Positions 23,033 to 34,853 of a stretch of DNA of 64,000 bases are shown here, one piece after another (position 1 is the first letter of the stretch; every line of letters begins with the position of its first letter). Made by a program: the position numbers and the translations under genes. Origin of the DNA: Cheiracanthium punctorium (lineage: Eukaryota; Arthropoda; Arachnida; Araneae; Cheiracanthiidae); NCBI GenBank assembly GCA_038373885.1, contig JAWZYV010012283.1:310001-374000 (forward strand), in the 5' to 3' direction. The notes beneath the pieces were generated by a model that had not been told where the DNA came from, searched no databases, and saw only the letters and a list, made by a program, of their open reading frames with translations.

Positions 23033-24681
23033 AAAATTGCAGATGATGCCGAATACAATAAAATTGGAATCTAAAACAGTGTTTTCGGTCATTTCCGGGT
23101 CCGAAAATTTTCGTGATTATGAAAAATTTGTTGGCAAAACCAAATTCCTGTTATTTTAGGATTGCGAATTTTTTTTTTTTTTTTTTAAATATTTGCTGTT
23201 GTTGTTGAAATAAAGCATAATGGTGGCCGTACACAACTTCAAAAGTGTAGATTTCATTAAATGAAAAATTTGGTAGTTTAAAATACAAATCCCACCGCTC
23301 TTGAATTTATATATTTTGAAGTATTTTTAATAAAATTACGACCCATATTTTGTTTTAAAAAATAATCTCTTAAAATTTACTGTAAATGAAAGTACTGTAA
23401 AATTGCACCTGAAAAGGATTAAAAAAAAAAAGAAAAAAAAAAGAAAGCCGTTTCTTTTACAAATGTTTTTTTTTCCCTCCTAATCAAAACATCCACTCCT
23501 TCATTTTCATTATTATACGTAGTTCCGTTATTTTGCGATTACAAAACTCTATAATTTTTTAGTTTATTCTTTATTTCAACAAAAAGAAAAAAAAAATGAC
23601 GGTCTTGTACAGTATTTAAAAGTGTAAATCGTATTAGTGAAAAAAATTTGGTATTTTTGGATACAAATCCCCACCACACTTGAATTTTCCACGCATGAGG
23701 AAAGAAGTAAAATCATTAAGACAATTTGAATATACTTGTTCATACTTTACTAATTTTACGCTTTCGTTGTAAAGTTGATGGTTTTTTTTCCAATTTTTAC
23801 AATTTTATACGAAACTTCCGTTTTTTATGCTTTTAAATGATTTTTTTGAAGTTTTTTATTTTAATAAAGTAGGCCCCATATTTCGTTGTAAAATTAAAAT
23901 CTCTTAAAATTTATTATTAATGTGATTTTTCTGCAGTTTTGTTTATTTTAAGATTACTGAATGCCACCCGCATCTCTTATTTAAATTTGAAATAAAAATA
24001 AAATTGATTCTTATTTCATATTTAAATTAATTTTTGACCACTTTTTAAAATACAAAATAGTAAAGAAAAATTTTCATTGAAGATCCCAGGTTCAAATATG
24101 AACGAAAATTATACCAAATGATAGTAATGATAATGAAATTGAAACAAAGGCTGTTTTGATTAGGAAAAGTAAAATATTTGTGAAAGCCAACGACTTGGCA
24201 TGTTTATATATTTTTTTAATTCTTCCTTTTCAGGTGTAATTCTAGAGTGCTTTTTATGTACTACATAATTGCTTTTCCTCCCTTCCCTAACATGTTTAAA
24301 ATCATATAAATTTTGTGTGCAGTGTGATTTTTTTTTCTTTTTGTTTAAGAAATATATATTAAGTGTGTGTTGTGTAAATTTTAATATTTTATTCTATTTA
24401 AACTATGCAAATAGACTTAAAAGACTTTCATGTGTTTATTTCATGGGGAAACATTAAAATACTGTCCGTATGCTATTTATAAAATTCATTTAAAATGTCA
24501 TTTACATGTTATTTATCAGAAATCATCAAAAATGATGTCTGCCCAAAAGTTGTATAGTATATTAAACTGACAATAGATCAATTTGTCAATTGCGTGTTGT
24601 TTTACACCTTGGGAATTTTCAGAAGTTGGCAAGTATATATATATCTTCAAAACTTGAGAAAAGTATATCAGTAACCCGCTC

Positions 24682-24712
<31 letters not shown>

Positions 24713-24790
24713 ACAAAAAAAAAAAAGTTTAAGTAGTTGGAAACATTATTTTTTCTTCTTTCATTCCCTTTAAAATTCAATGTTTTGCTT
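23033..24790 (+). repeat. long AT-rich dispersed repeat, copy A
   Basis: Corresponds in order and orientation to 38014-40110. Shared landmarks are TTGCAGATGATGCCGAATAC (A) and its close match at 38019, AAATTTGTTGGCAAA, GTGTAGATTT then TTAAAATACAAAT, TCATACTTTAC / TCATACTTGCC, TTCAGGTGTAAT, AAATTTTGTGT, and a final C-run at about 24680. The unit with GTGTAGATTT and ATACAAATCCC occurs twice inside, so there is an internal tandem duplication. No coding capacity. It ends near (CA)n at 24699-24714. Confidence 0.75.
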
Positions 24791-26189
24791 ATTTTCTACA
24801 TTTTCTTTTTTAAAAACAATTATTTGGATTCTACTTAAAAATTATAATTATCACTGATCTCCATGTTTTATAGCTAATAACTTCAATATTTTTGCATCCT
24901 TTTGGTAAATGAATATTTACCCTTAAGTATTTTTTGTAAGTTTTGCATTTATATCACTAAAATCACTTATCTACACAAACACATATTTTGAATTAATATA
25001 AATTTCATGATTTTTTAATCCATCTGAAAGTTTGTATGCAAACTGAAAAGCTACACATCACACTGATTCTGTGATTTTGAAAGGATACAGATTTGGATTA
25101 GACTGATTTTGCATGGCTAAATAGAGAAAAAAAGAAAAAAATGGCTGATTTTAATTTAAATTCTTCTTTTTTTAATGCAGTTTTTAATGTTTGACTTTAA
25201 ATTAAAATAGGACATTTTTGGTAATTAAACTCAAAAGCTTGAGTACTCAAAGTGTTATTACAGTGTATACATTGCAATTGAAGTAAAGGAATTTTATTTT
25301 AAATAACTGATTTAAAATAAATTTTAATCAAGATGTTTTTTATATAAATCTTTAATGAAATAAATTTGTTTAAAATATTTTTAAATTTTACTATTGTTGG
25401 CGATTAATTACTTTTTAAAGTATTACATACTATCATAATCTGTAGGTAATACTTTATATTGTTTTCTTTTATTGAGTAACTCACGCAACTTAATGTTACT
25501 ATACAAAAATATTTACTAATATATATATTAATAGTGTTAAATTTAAAAGTATAACTTTCCTTCATTCTATCGGCATGATGCTGGAGTATAAAAAATGTTT
25601 TAAATCGCAACAACCCATATGAAAATTTCCCCAAAATTTCATGATATGTTATAGACTTGCATAAGTTCTGTATTACCACAAATGTAAAAAGATCTGCAAT
25701 GTACAAGCTACATGCATGTTTACTAAATAGCAATTGGTACAAGTTAACAGAAAGCAAATGGCTGATCGGTGAAAATGTTGAAAAAAAATCGCTTTAAAAA
25801 TGATAAGGTAAAAGAAAAACTGGAAGAATTTTGTAATTCATTGTTATAATTGAAATCAGTTTTTTTTTTTTCTGCAAAATTTCCCCCCGATCCTAGATTG
25901 CCGGATTGCACATATTCTGCATCCCAGGCACAATGCATTTTTGATATTAAGATTTTGTATTTACTATGGTCAAGAAAAGGTCAAGAAATCAAGTTTACTT
26001 TATGTGGTAGACACCCTGTTGTAAATTATTTTTTTTACAACTAATTAATAGAATAAACCTAATAATTCTGCATAATTACATCATTAAAGTAGGATTTTCA
26101 GTATAACTTGAATTTTGTTATGAGTTTAAGAATCAACAATCTGAATGGTGCACCATCTTATTAAAGCTTGGAAATGTAAATGATTGGAA
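24791..26189. other. no gene; AT-rich DNA
   Basis: Only AT-rich sequence and a terminus-like GTGGTAGACACCCTG near 26005-26019, preceded by GGTCAAGAAAAGGTCAAGAA. Short ORFs show no family. Confidence 0.4.
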
Positions 26190-26375
26190 TACGAAAAAAT
26201 TTGCTTACACTGTTGACACTGTGGAATTTTGTGACACTGATGAACTGAAAACTCAGATTACAGAGACCATTCAGACTACTGATCCTTCAATGCTTCACAG
26301 AATGTGGCTTGAAATCTTGTATAGACTTGATATGCAGCACATGACTAATAGTGCACACATTGAAATTGTGCAATA
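26190..26375 (+). pseudogene. transposase-like C-terminal fragment
   Basis: An open stretch in one frame reads FCDTDELKTQITETIQTT, then MLHRMWLEILYRLDMQHMT and NSAHIEIVQ before a TAA. The pattern of a helical segment with a W-x-E-x(2)-YRLD core and a terminal GAHIE-like motif is widespread at the end of mariner/IS630-type proteins in arthropod genomes. There is no start codon or catalytic domain, so it is a scrap. AATAAA follows the stop directly. Confidence 0.45.
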
Positions 26376-27643
26376 AAATGTTGCAGAAAAAAAAAATTTG
26401 ATATTTTGTTTATGGAACATAAAAAACTGTAAGTAAATATCTTTGTTTATTTGTACTTAAATTTTGAAAGTTTTACTTTTCAGACATCCTATATTAGTTA
26501 GGCAATTTTATGTTGAAATTTTGAAAAAACCCAGTTGGGTTTTTTCAAGTGGGTTTTTTCGGGTTGGGCAAAACCATAACAACACTGGAAATGTACTATA
26601 AAATGACCCAATTTTTTTTTTTCAAAGTTACTTTTGATAGAAATTTTCTTAGTCTTCCTATTTTGAATTTCGGTCTAAAAAAAAAAAAGCAGTGTCTTTT
26701 CTTTTTCCTTTTTATGAAAATTAACTAGTCCTTCAAATTTTAGATTTACATGATTCTACAGTATAGTCTCAGAGGAAATATTTTGAAAATTTTCATATTT
26801 CTGGCACTGTAAATTTATTTCTTACCCGGAGTGAAAGTTAACCAAAAAGTGGACTTTTCTCACAAAATGCCAAGTTTAATAATTTTTTTCAAAAAATGAA
26901 AAAGCTTTTCGAATTTGAAATTTGTTTCAGTTCACAGTATGATTTCTGAGGAAACACTCCACAAACTTTCATAGTTCTGGCATTGTAAGTTTATTGCTGA
27001 TCTTTATTTTTATTGAAAGTCCATTAAAAACGTCTTCCTCTGAAAAAGTGTCAAGTTTAACAGTTTTTAAAAAAAAATTAAATTCAAATTTTATCTTAAT
27101 ATCGGACATCATTATAGTTTCCGAGGAATCATCTGGAAAATTTTCGTAATTATGTGACAGTAAGTTTATTCCCTATCGTTACCGAAAGTCAGCCAAAATC
27201 CTCCATTTCCAGGTAGAACAGCTTTAACATGCCATGACTATTTGGTATCGGAGTATCTTTGTTTACTTTTACAACCCTTGATGATAACTCCACCTTCAAA
27301 GTCTGGCAGAAAAGTTGTTCCAACAAAAAGTTGCTTGCATTTCACCGTTAGTGTGATAACCACATAGGCTGCTCCTTGACCAGTTGAGCTTTCCTCATCA
27401 TTGAGCTTATATTAAGAATTCCTTGGTGGCTTATCTCAAGTATCCCTAAAATTACACATTTACTACATAACCCTAAAATGCAACCATTTTCAGGTGATCA
27501 AAGCAAATGTAGTTTGTATGTTTTTTTCCTTCACTGCCTGACACTGCAACTCATTTAATTAATTTTAAGAAGCAACTTCTTTCTATAAAAGTTCTTATGT
27601 TTTAGATTATTATTGATATTGATAAGTCACTTTTTGCTTTTAG
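26376..27643. other. no gene; diverged tandem repeat and upstream flank of the GTPBP2 exon
   Basis: 26525-26580 has GGGTTTTTTC-type repeats. 26755-27230 carries about three diverged units of roughly 176 bp (see separate repeat entry). 27230-27640 is unremarkable and ends in a TTTTTGCTTTTAG splice acceptor. No promoter can be called. Confidence 0.4.
26755..27230 (+). repeat. diverged tandem repeat, about 3 units of ~176 bp
   Basis: Units begin near 26758, 26933 and 27108. Each contains, in order, a GAGGAAA/GAGGAAT motif, AAATTTTCATA-like text, CTGGCACTGTAAATTTAT (or its variant with GTAAGTTTATT) and GAAAGT(T/C)A. Units differ at many positions, so the array is old. Confidence 0.6.
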
Positions 27644-27851
27644 CTTCATCCACAGTCAATGGATTCCTTTGTGGGTCTTTTTGATCCTGAATGCCAAGAT
27701 GAAAATGTGAATTCTGAAAACACTATGATTCCCAAGTCTTTACCACCAGAAGCTGCTGAAGGAAATATCGAATATAAACTCAAACTGGTGAATCCATCAA
27801 ATAGTCGTTTTGAACATTTAGTAACACAAATGAAATGGCGTTTACGTGAAG
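27644..27851 (+). CDS. GTPBP2: GTP-binding protein 2 (GTPBP2), first coding exon
   Basis: This exon encodes the N-terminus of a GTPBP1/2-family translational GTPase, cytosolic relatives of elongation factors linked in animals to ribosome rescue and mRNA quality control. The acceptor is TTTTAG at 27638-27643; ATG 27659 starts MDSF, and the in-frame TAG overlapping the acceptor excludes upstream extension within this exon. After about 28 poorly conserved residues comes the family block SLPPEAAEGNIEYKLKLVNP and RFEHLVTQMKWRLREG, which matches GTPBP2 better than GTPBP1 from memory of the vertebrate proteins. The exon ends GAAG before GTAAAA, phase 1. The GTP-binding G-motifs lie in later exons outside the window. 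The CDS part is 27659-27851; bases 27644-27658 would be 5' UTR if the acceptor is used. Confidence 0.93.
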
Positions 27852-27915
27852 GTAAAAATACATTTTTAATGAAAATCACAATGCATTTTATTTGTTTTTT
27901 ACAATTAGTATAGTG

Positions 27916-28363
27916 CAGAGGTTCCCAAGCTTTTTTTGCCGTGGCACCCTTGTCAGGCTAAAAACATCTCGCGGCACCCTTCTAAGGCTGAAAATTTTCG
28001 CGGCACGTTACCGTTAAAGCAATTAGGTTCAAATGAAAGAGTTTTGGATGCATTTTTCATTACTTCTTTTATGTTGTTTATAGGCTAGCAAGAAAGTACT
28101 CTCTTGGGAAAGGGATATAGAATTTTTACATCTCTCTCTCATTTCAGGGAGTATCTGTGAAAGAGAGGCTACTGGACACTGAACTCTCTCCAACTTGACT
28201 GAAATATTTTAATTTTGCCCACTTGGTCACTGGCTTGGCTAACTTTTTTGTTGGATACCGGTTAGGAGGAAATTATTTGATTATACTTCACCGAAACACT
28301 TTTCTTAATTATCTCCACGGCACCCCTGACATACACTCGTGGCACACAGTTCGGGAACCTCTG
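27916..28363. mobile_element. hAT-type MITE 64 bp into the GTPBP2 intron
   Basis: Ends are CAGAGGTTCCCAAGC and, read inward from the right, CAGAGGTTCCCGAAC. A perfect 8-bp duplication GTATAGTG flanks it (27908-27915 and 28364-28371). CAGAGGTTCCCAA ends are widespread among animal hAT MITEs. No ORF. Confidence 0.92.
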
Positions 28364-29639
28364 GTATAGTGTAAACTGTTATTTTTTTTTTTTTTTACAA
28401 AGTTTCTATGTTCACGGGGAACAAAATGATTTTAAAAAAAAGTATAGCATGAAGGAAAAAGAAAAAAAAATGTGAATGTTTCCAATAATGAATTTTTGTT
28501 GTAGAAGAAATTTATTTAACAATGTTCAACAACTTAAATCAATATTTTAATCATAGTTAATTCATCTTTAAAATAAAATCACTGATAAAGAAAAAAATTA
28601 AAGTTCCTTTTTTATTTTATTTTTTTCATTTTTTTTCCCATAATTCTTATTTTTTATACAGATATCAGTAGTGCTGGTAAAATTTTTCTTACAGACAGCG
28701 TGTCCACTGGTGACTAAAAAGGAGACTTTTGCTACTAATTAAAAGATAATGTGACTTTGGCGAGTTTTTTGAATGAAAAACATCATTTTCATACTATTTT
28801 CAAGTTTTTTGGCTACTTGTACCTGTTTACTTTTAAAAAAGTACTTTTTTTTAAAAAAGTACTTACGTACTTTAAAAAAAAGAAAAGAAAATATATTTGA
28901 GGGTCAGCTGCATTATAAGAATAATGGAAACTTCATTAAAATGAGCAACTCTTTTGAAAACTCCTTAATGTAAACAGCAAGAAGAGAAATCAGTTAATTT
29001 TTAAAAGTTATCCAAGAAATATGAAAGTTAAAATCACACTAAAATTCCTATACAGTTTGCAATATTGTTTTTTAATTATTAATTTTGAATGTTGTTGCTA
29101 CTTACATACATTGGTGAAAAGTGAAATTAATTTCTTACCAATCGAATAATTTGACTTTTATTAATAATAGCTGAACAGCACTTTGTCAAAATTTCACCCC
29201 AAGTCCCAATCTGAGACTAAAATAACCGGTACTTCAATCTTTGGCTGATGCATGATAAGTCTGAATGGCCTTGTGGTAGCATGCTAGTCTGTGACCCAGC
29301 GGAGGAAGAGCTTTATTTTCAGAAAAACGGAAAGTTATCATCCAAAAAACAAAAACATAATAAACAGAACTGACATTTTTTGAAAATTTTGCTGCCAGTC
29401 GTTTATTTTTTATTAACAAATATATTTGAAACAGTTTATCGGTTTCTTTTCGTTATTTCATCAGAGTCATTGGGAAACGATGATTGGCTTTATGGCCCCC
29501 CGAGAGGACATTTTGTACCAGTTGCCGATGAAATTTCTCCTTTTTTGGATGAAAAGCCGTGATCGGCCATTGCTCCTTCTCCTCGGATTAAACTCACCTG
29601 CCTCTCATCGACCAATGGGTTATTGCTACTAGGGCCTTC
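28364..29639. other. no gene; AT-rich DNA, unidentified moderate-GC patch
   Basis: 28372-29420 is AT-rich. 28835-28870 has a palindromic AAAAAAGTACTTTTTTT run. 29440-29630 is less AT-rich but has no recognised family; a Tigger reading frame becomes visible only from about 29640. Confidence 0.35.
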
Positions 29640-30533
29640 TAATTTGTGCAAATGTAAGTGGAACTGATAAATTGCCCCTGCTTCTCATCGGTAAATGAAA
29701 GAAGCCGAGACCATTTAAAAATATTAATGTGAATTCCTTGCCTGTGAAATACACAAATCAGAGGTCTGCTTGCATGAATTCCGAAATATTTGAAAAGTGG
29801 TTCTATGATGAGTTTGTGCCACATGTAAAGGAGCATTTAGTGCAGCTAAATCTCCCACCTAAAGCAGTTTTGCTGATAGACAATGCTCCTTGTCATCCAG
29901 AAGAAATGCTCATTTCAGGAGAAATACGGGTGATTTTTCTTCCCCCAAACGTGACATCGATAATACAACCAATAGATCAAGGGATAATTGAAACAACGAA
30001 GAGACACTACAAAAAGAAACTCATCACTCATATTCTTGAATGCAAAGAAAACCTAAATGAGGCACTGAAAAAAATAAATGTGAAAGATGTTATCTACATG
30101 GTTGCCCAGACACGACAATTAGTGAATACAACTACAATTCGTAAATCATTCAACAAAATAATTGTTGAAAAGAGGAGATAGGGTGAATCCCAGCAGACAG
30201 TAAACACACCAACAGGCAGGGAACTTTGAGATCATCAATGGAATTGAAGGCTGTGAAGAAGTTTTGGAAGAGGACATTTGCGAGTGGCTGGACGTTGAAA
30301 ATCAGCATCCAAATTTTGAAATTCTCAATGACGAAGAAATCATACAAGCCATTAATCCTTCATTGGACATTAACCCTTTAAATGCCGCACTGTGATACAG
30401 GAATAAAATATATAATTAATTCATCAAAATTACATTGGAATACACCCATAATGACTATAAAACAAAAAAATTGGCATTAAAAAATTTCCTTCACTGATTT
30501 CTTGGATGTTCCATTTTTGGAACATTGGCATGT

Positions 30534-31453
30534 AATGCTATCTTTTCTTTTCTGTATTTGCTTCATGTAAACAACAAAACGCTGTATGATAACACTAAAA
30601 TTTTATGCAGTAATAAAGTTTTACTTGATAATTAGGTGCAAAGTGACTAAAATTTAAGCAAAACTCAATTAAAAAATTGCAATTTTAAAATTAGCATAAT
30701 ATTTTATAAAAAGTGCAATGCATAAATGTATAAAAGAACGATAAAAGCAATTTTACGCTTGCATACTCTTGACTAATAATACAGATAATATAAATAAATG
30801 CAGTTTTAAGAATGTCAGCTACCTGATCAAGAAGTAATAAAATATTTTATTCTTTAGAGGGTGGTTAGAATTTCAACCAGCAGTACAAAAATTTAAAAAC
30901 CCACTAAAACACTAATTTCTTTTAATTTTTTAGAATTTTTTTCGTAATGTCTATGATATTGTGGTAAGTATACATGGAGAATTTTCTTGCATTCAAAACA
31001 CATATTTACAGTATTTATTTGTTTATTTATTTATTGGTATATTAAAAAATGTCCTTATCATGTAAAAACGTCATGTGCATCCGAAGTTTTTGCAGATTTC
31101 CATTGATAGCTCCGGGTAATGTTGATATTAGGCTTCGTTTGAAACAAATTTAAATTAATTTCTCTTCTAAAATTCTATTGCCCACACGTTTCCAGGTGTA
31201 ATCAGCTCAAAACTATTATAATTTATTTCTTATCAGTAATGCACCCGTTTTCATCAAGAGGCAATTGACAAATTTCTACGATTGACTTGTTTCAATCATC
31301 TGACATGGAACTTTTTAAAAAATTAACATTGTCTACAGTTATGAATTTCTTTGACTGCACCATCTACATTGTTTCTACAAACATCTATACAAGTTCTTAC
31401 TGAAATGGCCTCGAAAATTGCAGAGCATAGAAAGAAAATCAGGCACGTGGCTT
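30534..31453. other. no gene; internal AT-rich part of the piggyBac-type element
   Basis: No ORF with a family signature. Contains a short (TTTA)n near 31014-31035. 35538-35879 is the other internal part and is likewise non-coding. Confidence 0.4.
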
Positions 31454-32484
31454 GATGTCACTAGGGCCGGCCCTAACAGTTTTGCCGCCCCGGACAAAAA
31501 TATAAAATGCTGCCCCCCCCACAGTAAAATTACTATTATAAGAAATAAATTGTTCACAGATACTGTTTTCATACCTATAAAACTGGAATAACTTTTTAAA
31601 CATAACACAGCATAAGAAAAACCATATTTATTAAAAACCACACATTAAGTTAAAATCCAAAAGAAAGAGAGAAAAATAGTTTTTTTTTTTCTGACTTTTA
31701 ATTCTGCAAAATTCCTGACTTTTTCTCTTAAATCAATTTTTCAACTAATTCATGTTCAATAGCCAATGTAGTTAAATTATTTAACCTATCTGGAAGAGTT
31801 ATGGAACATAAGAAATTTTTAGCTTTAATTTTGAGAAACCCTTCTCTGTACTTGCCACCCACACAATTATTGGCAAAGAAAGCGAAATTCTCAAAGCAAT
31901 AGCAAGATGTGGTGTAAAATCGATAGTTGAAATTAGCTTTGAAATTTCAATTGGGCTTTCCTTTTTGCCTAATAAGGCCGTAACTGACACTATTTCATTT
32001 ACTAGATCAAGCGCGTTTATATTCCCCGATTCCCCATCGGTCAGCATTAACTCCAATTGTTTACACTATAAACAGTGTTACACTGTGTTACAATGTTTAA
32101 TTAGCACTTTTTAGGAGTGTCTTTTAACTCATTTATGTCGTGCAAAAATTTAAAATAATTACATTGGGTACTTATTAAATTAAATCTGCACTCTAAGGTA
32201 TTAATCGCTTTGTTTACTGTAGAAAAATAAAACCATCTTAAATTTTAATTTAGGATCTTTCACCAGATCATCTCGTGATTCGCAATCAAAATTAATATGT
32301 TATGTGGCTGCTTAAACAGAGTGTTAGCCAGAATACTATGTCGTCGGTCAGTTCTCTTGCATAACAGAACATTTCATTTAAAATCGCATCCAATCGAAGA
32401 TCCTTTCAAAAAATCATTACAGTTATTAGGCAAGTTGGAGTGTATAGGCTGATTAATTTTATTTTTTACCAACTATGCGAAAAA

Positions 32485-32555
32485 TTCCAGAGCTGGGAAT
32501 CGAACCCAGGACTGCCGCATAACGTGCGGGTGCTCTACCACTGAGCTACTCTGGG
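32485..32555 (-). tRNA. tRNA-like sequence, unit 1 (probable pseudogene)
   Basis: Minus strand. The cloverleaf order is CCCAGAG acceptor, TAGCTCAGTGGTAGAGC D arm, CCCGC-ACGTTAT-GCGGC anticodon arm, CTGGGTTCGATTCCCAG T arm and CTCTGGA. Six of seven acceptor pairs and a perfect T stem form. Both pol III boxes (TAGCTCAGTGG and GGTTCGATTCC) are consensus. By position the anticodon would be GTT (Asn), but base 33 is C instead of the invariant T and one anticodon-stem pair is lost, so it is likely a tRNA-derived repeat. Confidence 0.55.
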
Positions 32556-32634
32556 ACGATTCCCAGATGAAATTTCTCGCATTAGAGCATAAATGCCAAC
32601 GGCTCTAATACGAGAAATTTCATCTGGGAATCGT

Positions 32635-32705
32635 CCCAGAGTAGCTCAGTAGTAGAGCACCCGCACGTTATGCGGCAGTCCTGGGTTCGATTCCCAGCTC
32701 TGGAA
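32635..32705 (+). tRNA. tRNA-like sequence, unit 2 (probable pseudogene)
   Basis: Same structure as unit 1 on the plus strand, with one change in the D loop (CAGTAGTAGAGC instead of CAGTGGTAGAGC). The acceptor, anticodon and T arms are identical. Confidence 0.55.
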
Positions 32706-32921
32706 TTTTTCGCATAGTTGGTAAAAAATTAATCAGCCTATACACTCCAACTTGCCTAATAACTTGAAAGGTGATGGAATCACTTTCTAAAAAAATGTAT
32801 AATATCCGCGGTGTAATGGAGTTGTCGCGAATTAATTGTTTCATCTGTTCTATCTGTGGTTTGCAGAGGAAGATGATAAATGCCAACGGCTCTAATGCGA
32901 GAAATTTCATCTGGGAATCGT

Positions 32922-32992
32922 CCCAGAGTAGCTCAGTGGTAGAGCACCCGCACGTTATGCGGCAGTCCTGGGTTCGATTCCCAGCTCTGGAA
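32922..32992 (+). tRNA. tRNA-like sequence, unit 3 (probable pseudogene)
   Basis: Identical in sequence to unit 1 across the 71 bases, plus strand. The consensus pol III A and B boxes remain. No T-run terminator follows directly: the downstream text is AATTTTTCGC, where the TTTTT could serve as a terminator. Confidence 0.55.
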
Positions 32993-33429
32993 TTTTTCGC
33001 ATAGTTGGTAAAAAATAAAATTAATCAGCCTATACACTCCAACTTGCCTAATAACTTGAAAGGTTGATGGAATCACTTTCTAAAAAAATGTATAAAATCA
33101 TTAAAGTTTCTTAAGAGTTCTAGAGCAGGTGGTAAATCCTTGTCTTTTGACTGCAATAACTTTCTTAATGGATTCACGCAATTGAAGATTTTGTACCAAA
33201 TAATAATAGAGCATAGGAACATGAACTGTTTGAGAGAGTTAAATAATCCTAGCCCCATTGGAATTAGATTTGTCAATACCTTTATACCTTACCAAGAACG
33301 CGATCTGTTCAATTTTTTTGGCATCAGGAATGCAATCTAGAAATATGGGATAATATTTGGCTTGTTGAAATTCATTAACAAACTGTAATTTGAATCCAAC
33401 TGGAAATCTTGTGAAAAATCTATGCAAAA

Positions 33430-34239
33430 TGTGTAAATATTTGTTTGAACATCACATATAAACAACTGAACAAGAGCGTAGCCAGGATTTTCATTAGGTG
33501 GGGGGGAGCACGACAAGGAGAGCCAGCAGGGAGGCAGCTGCCCCCCTGCCTCCCGCTGGCTAAGCCCATGCTACTGAAGCGAATGAAATTAAATTTATAG
33601 CAAGACCAAAAGTGGCAACTTAATTTAAACTGCAGTTGCTAAAATATTTCTAATTCGTTTAAAAGTTTTGAGATTTAAAACTGTTGTTTGAAAACTGTGT
33701 GTAAATGTATGTTCGCCCATCGTTAAAAAATGGCTCAATGGAATAGACTGAAATTTGGAATTATATTAAATGGTAAGTTAATTGAAACAATAGATAACTA
33801 TATTGTTTTAAATAATTTATAGGCTTTGAGAGTTTGTAAAAATTGCTTTAAAAGTTTGTTCTGGTATCCATCAAAAACGAATTAAGAGAACAGAATGAAA
33901 TTAGACCATATGATGGGTAACAAAGTATCATCGAAATTTTAAAAAGATTTGAATAAATTGAAAGGGTTTGCAAAAGCTCCATTGTATTTTTTCTTTTCTT
34001 TTTTAGGGGGCGGGGAGAGAAAGGGAGGGCTTCACTTTAAGGCGTCTGGAGGTAATAATAGGTGGCTGTTCGACTTACGTCGAACAATTACGACAAATTA
34101 CGTCGGTTTCTTGTTTTATTATTATTATTTTTTTAATTTGAGAAAATTGTGCAAAAACTTTTACAGGCATAATTTTAAAATTTCTAAAGTTAATAGAAAA
34201 AAATTCATTTACTATCGATGAGGTTGAATTAAGTAACAT

Positions 34240-34289
<50 letters not shown>

Positions 34290-34853
34290 TTGAGAAAATT
34301 TTGTGTGACCACTTCGTGAAAACAACTAGTGGTCAGACAAAAAGGGGATAAAATGAAATTTTGTTAAATAGTAGGCGGTCAGTAAATTAAAATTTCAGGT
34401 TTTTAATTTTCTACAAATTTGAATTATTTCTGAGGTATGACTTAAACTTTGATAAAGTTTTTCGCGCATCAAGTAAAATCATCAAAATATAATTCAATCG
34501 GACGTTGCAGTGTTAAACATTGGCTACTTGCTATTACAAAGGATTTTCCAGATATTCTGTTTTCAGTTTAATATTCATTATTAGCTTCTTCTTTTGCAAC
34601 TTTAAATGACATCTTGATGTAGGAAGCTCATCCACTACAAGAAAACGTTAATTTTGAATGTAAAATATTTTCTCTATTGACAGTTTGTCTTAGTAATTTG
34701 TTACTCTCTAACCTGTAATCTTTGAACAATACACAAGAGTTATAACTTTGTTTTCTATACTTCTGTCAGTATGTTAATTCCATTTTTGTTACTACTACAA
34801 TGCAAACGAAATTTCGCACGGTTAGTAAAAGCCCATCAATGACGGATGGGTAC
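33430..34853. other. no gene; internal hAT sequence, GC palindrome and (TA)n
   Basis: 33478-33580 has a GCGTAGCCAGGATTTT-type repeat ending, with a GC-rich hairpin at 33531-33563 (AGCCAGCAGGGAGGCAG facing CTGCCTCCCGCTGGCT). 33600-34230 is AT-rich. A (TA)n microsatellite of about 45 bases follows at 34242-34286. The rest is AT-rich and non-coding. Confidence 0.45.

Larger units (their letters stand above)
32423..33094. repeat. tRNA-like block: one inverted and two direct copies, with target duplication
   Basis: It starts TTATTAGGCAAGTTGGAG, and the same sequence inverted ends the second and third units (to 32764 and 33054). Unit 1 is on minus, units 2 and 3 on plus; units 1 and 2 form a palindrome of about 340 bp. 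The plus units share the downstream text CTTGAAAGG, TGATGGAATCAC and TTTCTAAAAAAATGTATAA. An AAATCATTACAG / AAATCATTAAAG repeat (11 of 12) flanks it at 32411-32422 and 33095-33106, as expected for a retroposed insertion. Confidence 0.8.
31690..33427 (-). pseudogene. hAT transposase (ZMYM1/DUF4371-like), decayed and interrupted
   Basis: Read from right to left, 33427-33240 carries QIAFLVRYKG-like text. 33276-33073 gives FLCSIIIWYKIFNCVNPLRK then LLQSKDKDLPPALELLRN, a block seen in DUF4371/ZMYM1-like proteins. The 672-bp tRNA-like block follows (32423-33094). Then KDLRLDAILNEMF is readable just left of it, and 32056-31799 holds the C-terminal hAT dimerisation region (LAIALRISLSLPIIVWVAST then EKGFSKLKLK). 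After a shift, 31790-31690 reads ITLPDRLNNLTTLAIEHELV. Several shifts and stops break the frame. The N-terminal finger and start are not recognised. Confidence 0.75.

Noticed and set aside
32922..32992. Functional tRNA-Asn(GTT) gene
   Set aside because: Base 33 is not T, one acceptor and one anticodon-stem pair are lost, and the unit recurs with long shared flanks, so a tRNA-derived repeat is more likely.
32668..33004. short frames ending ELGIEPRTAA or beginning around tRNA-like units
   Set aside because: They are translations of the tRNA-like T arm and flanks, a common artefact.
34242..34286. (TA)n and other short runs considered as a repeat array of interest
   Set aside because: Ordinary microsatellite; no spacer structure or protein genes that would suggest a CRISPR-like system.
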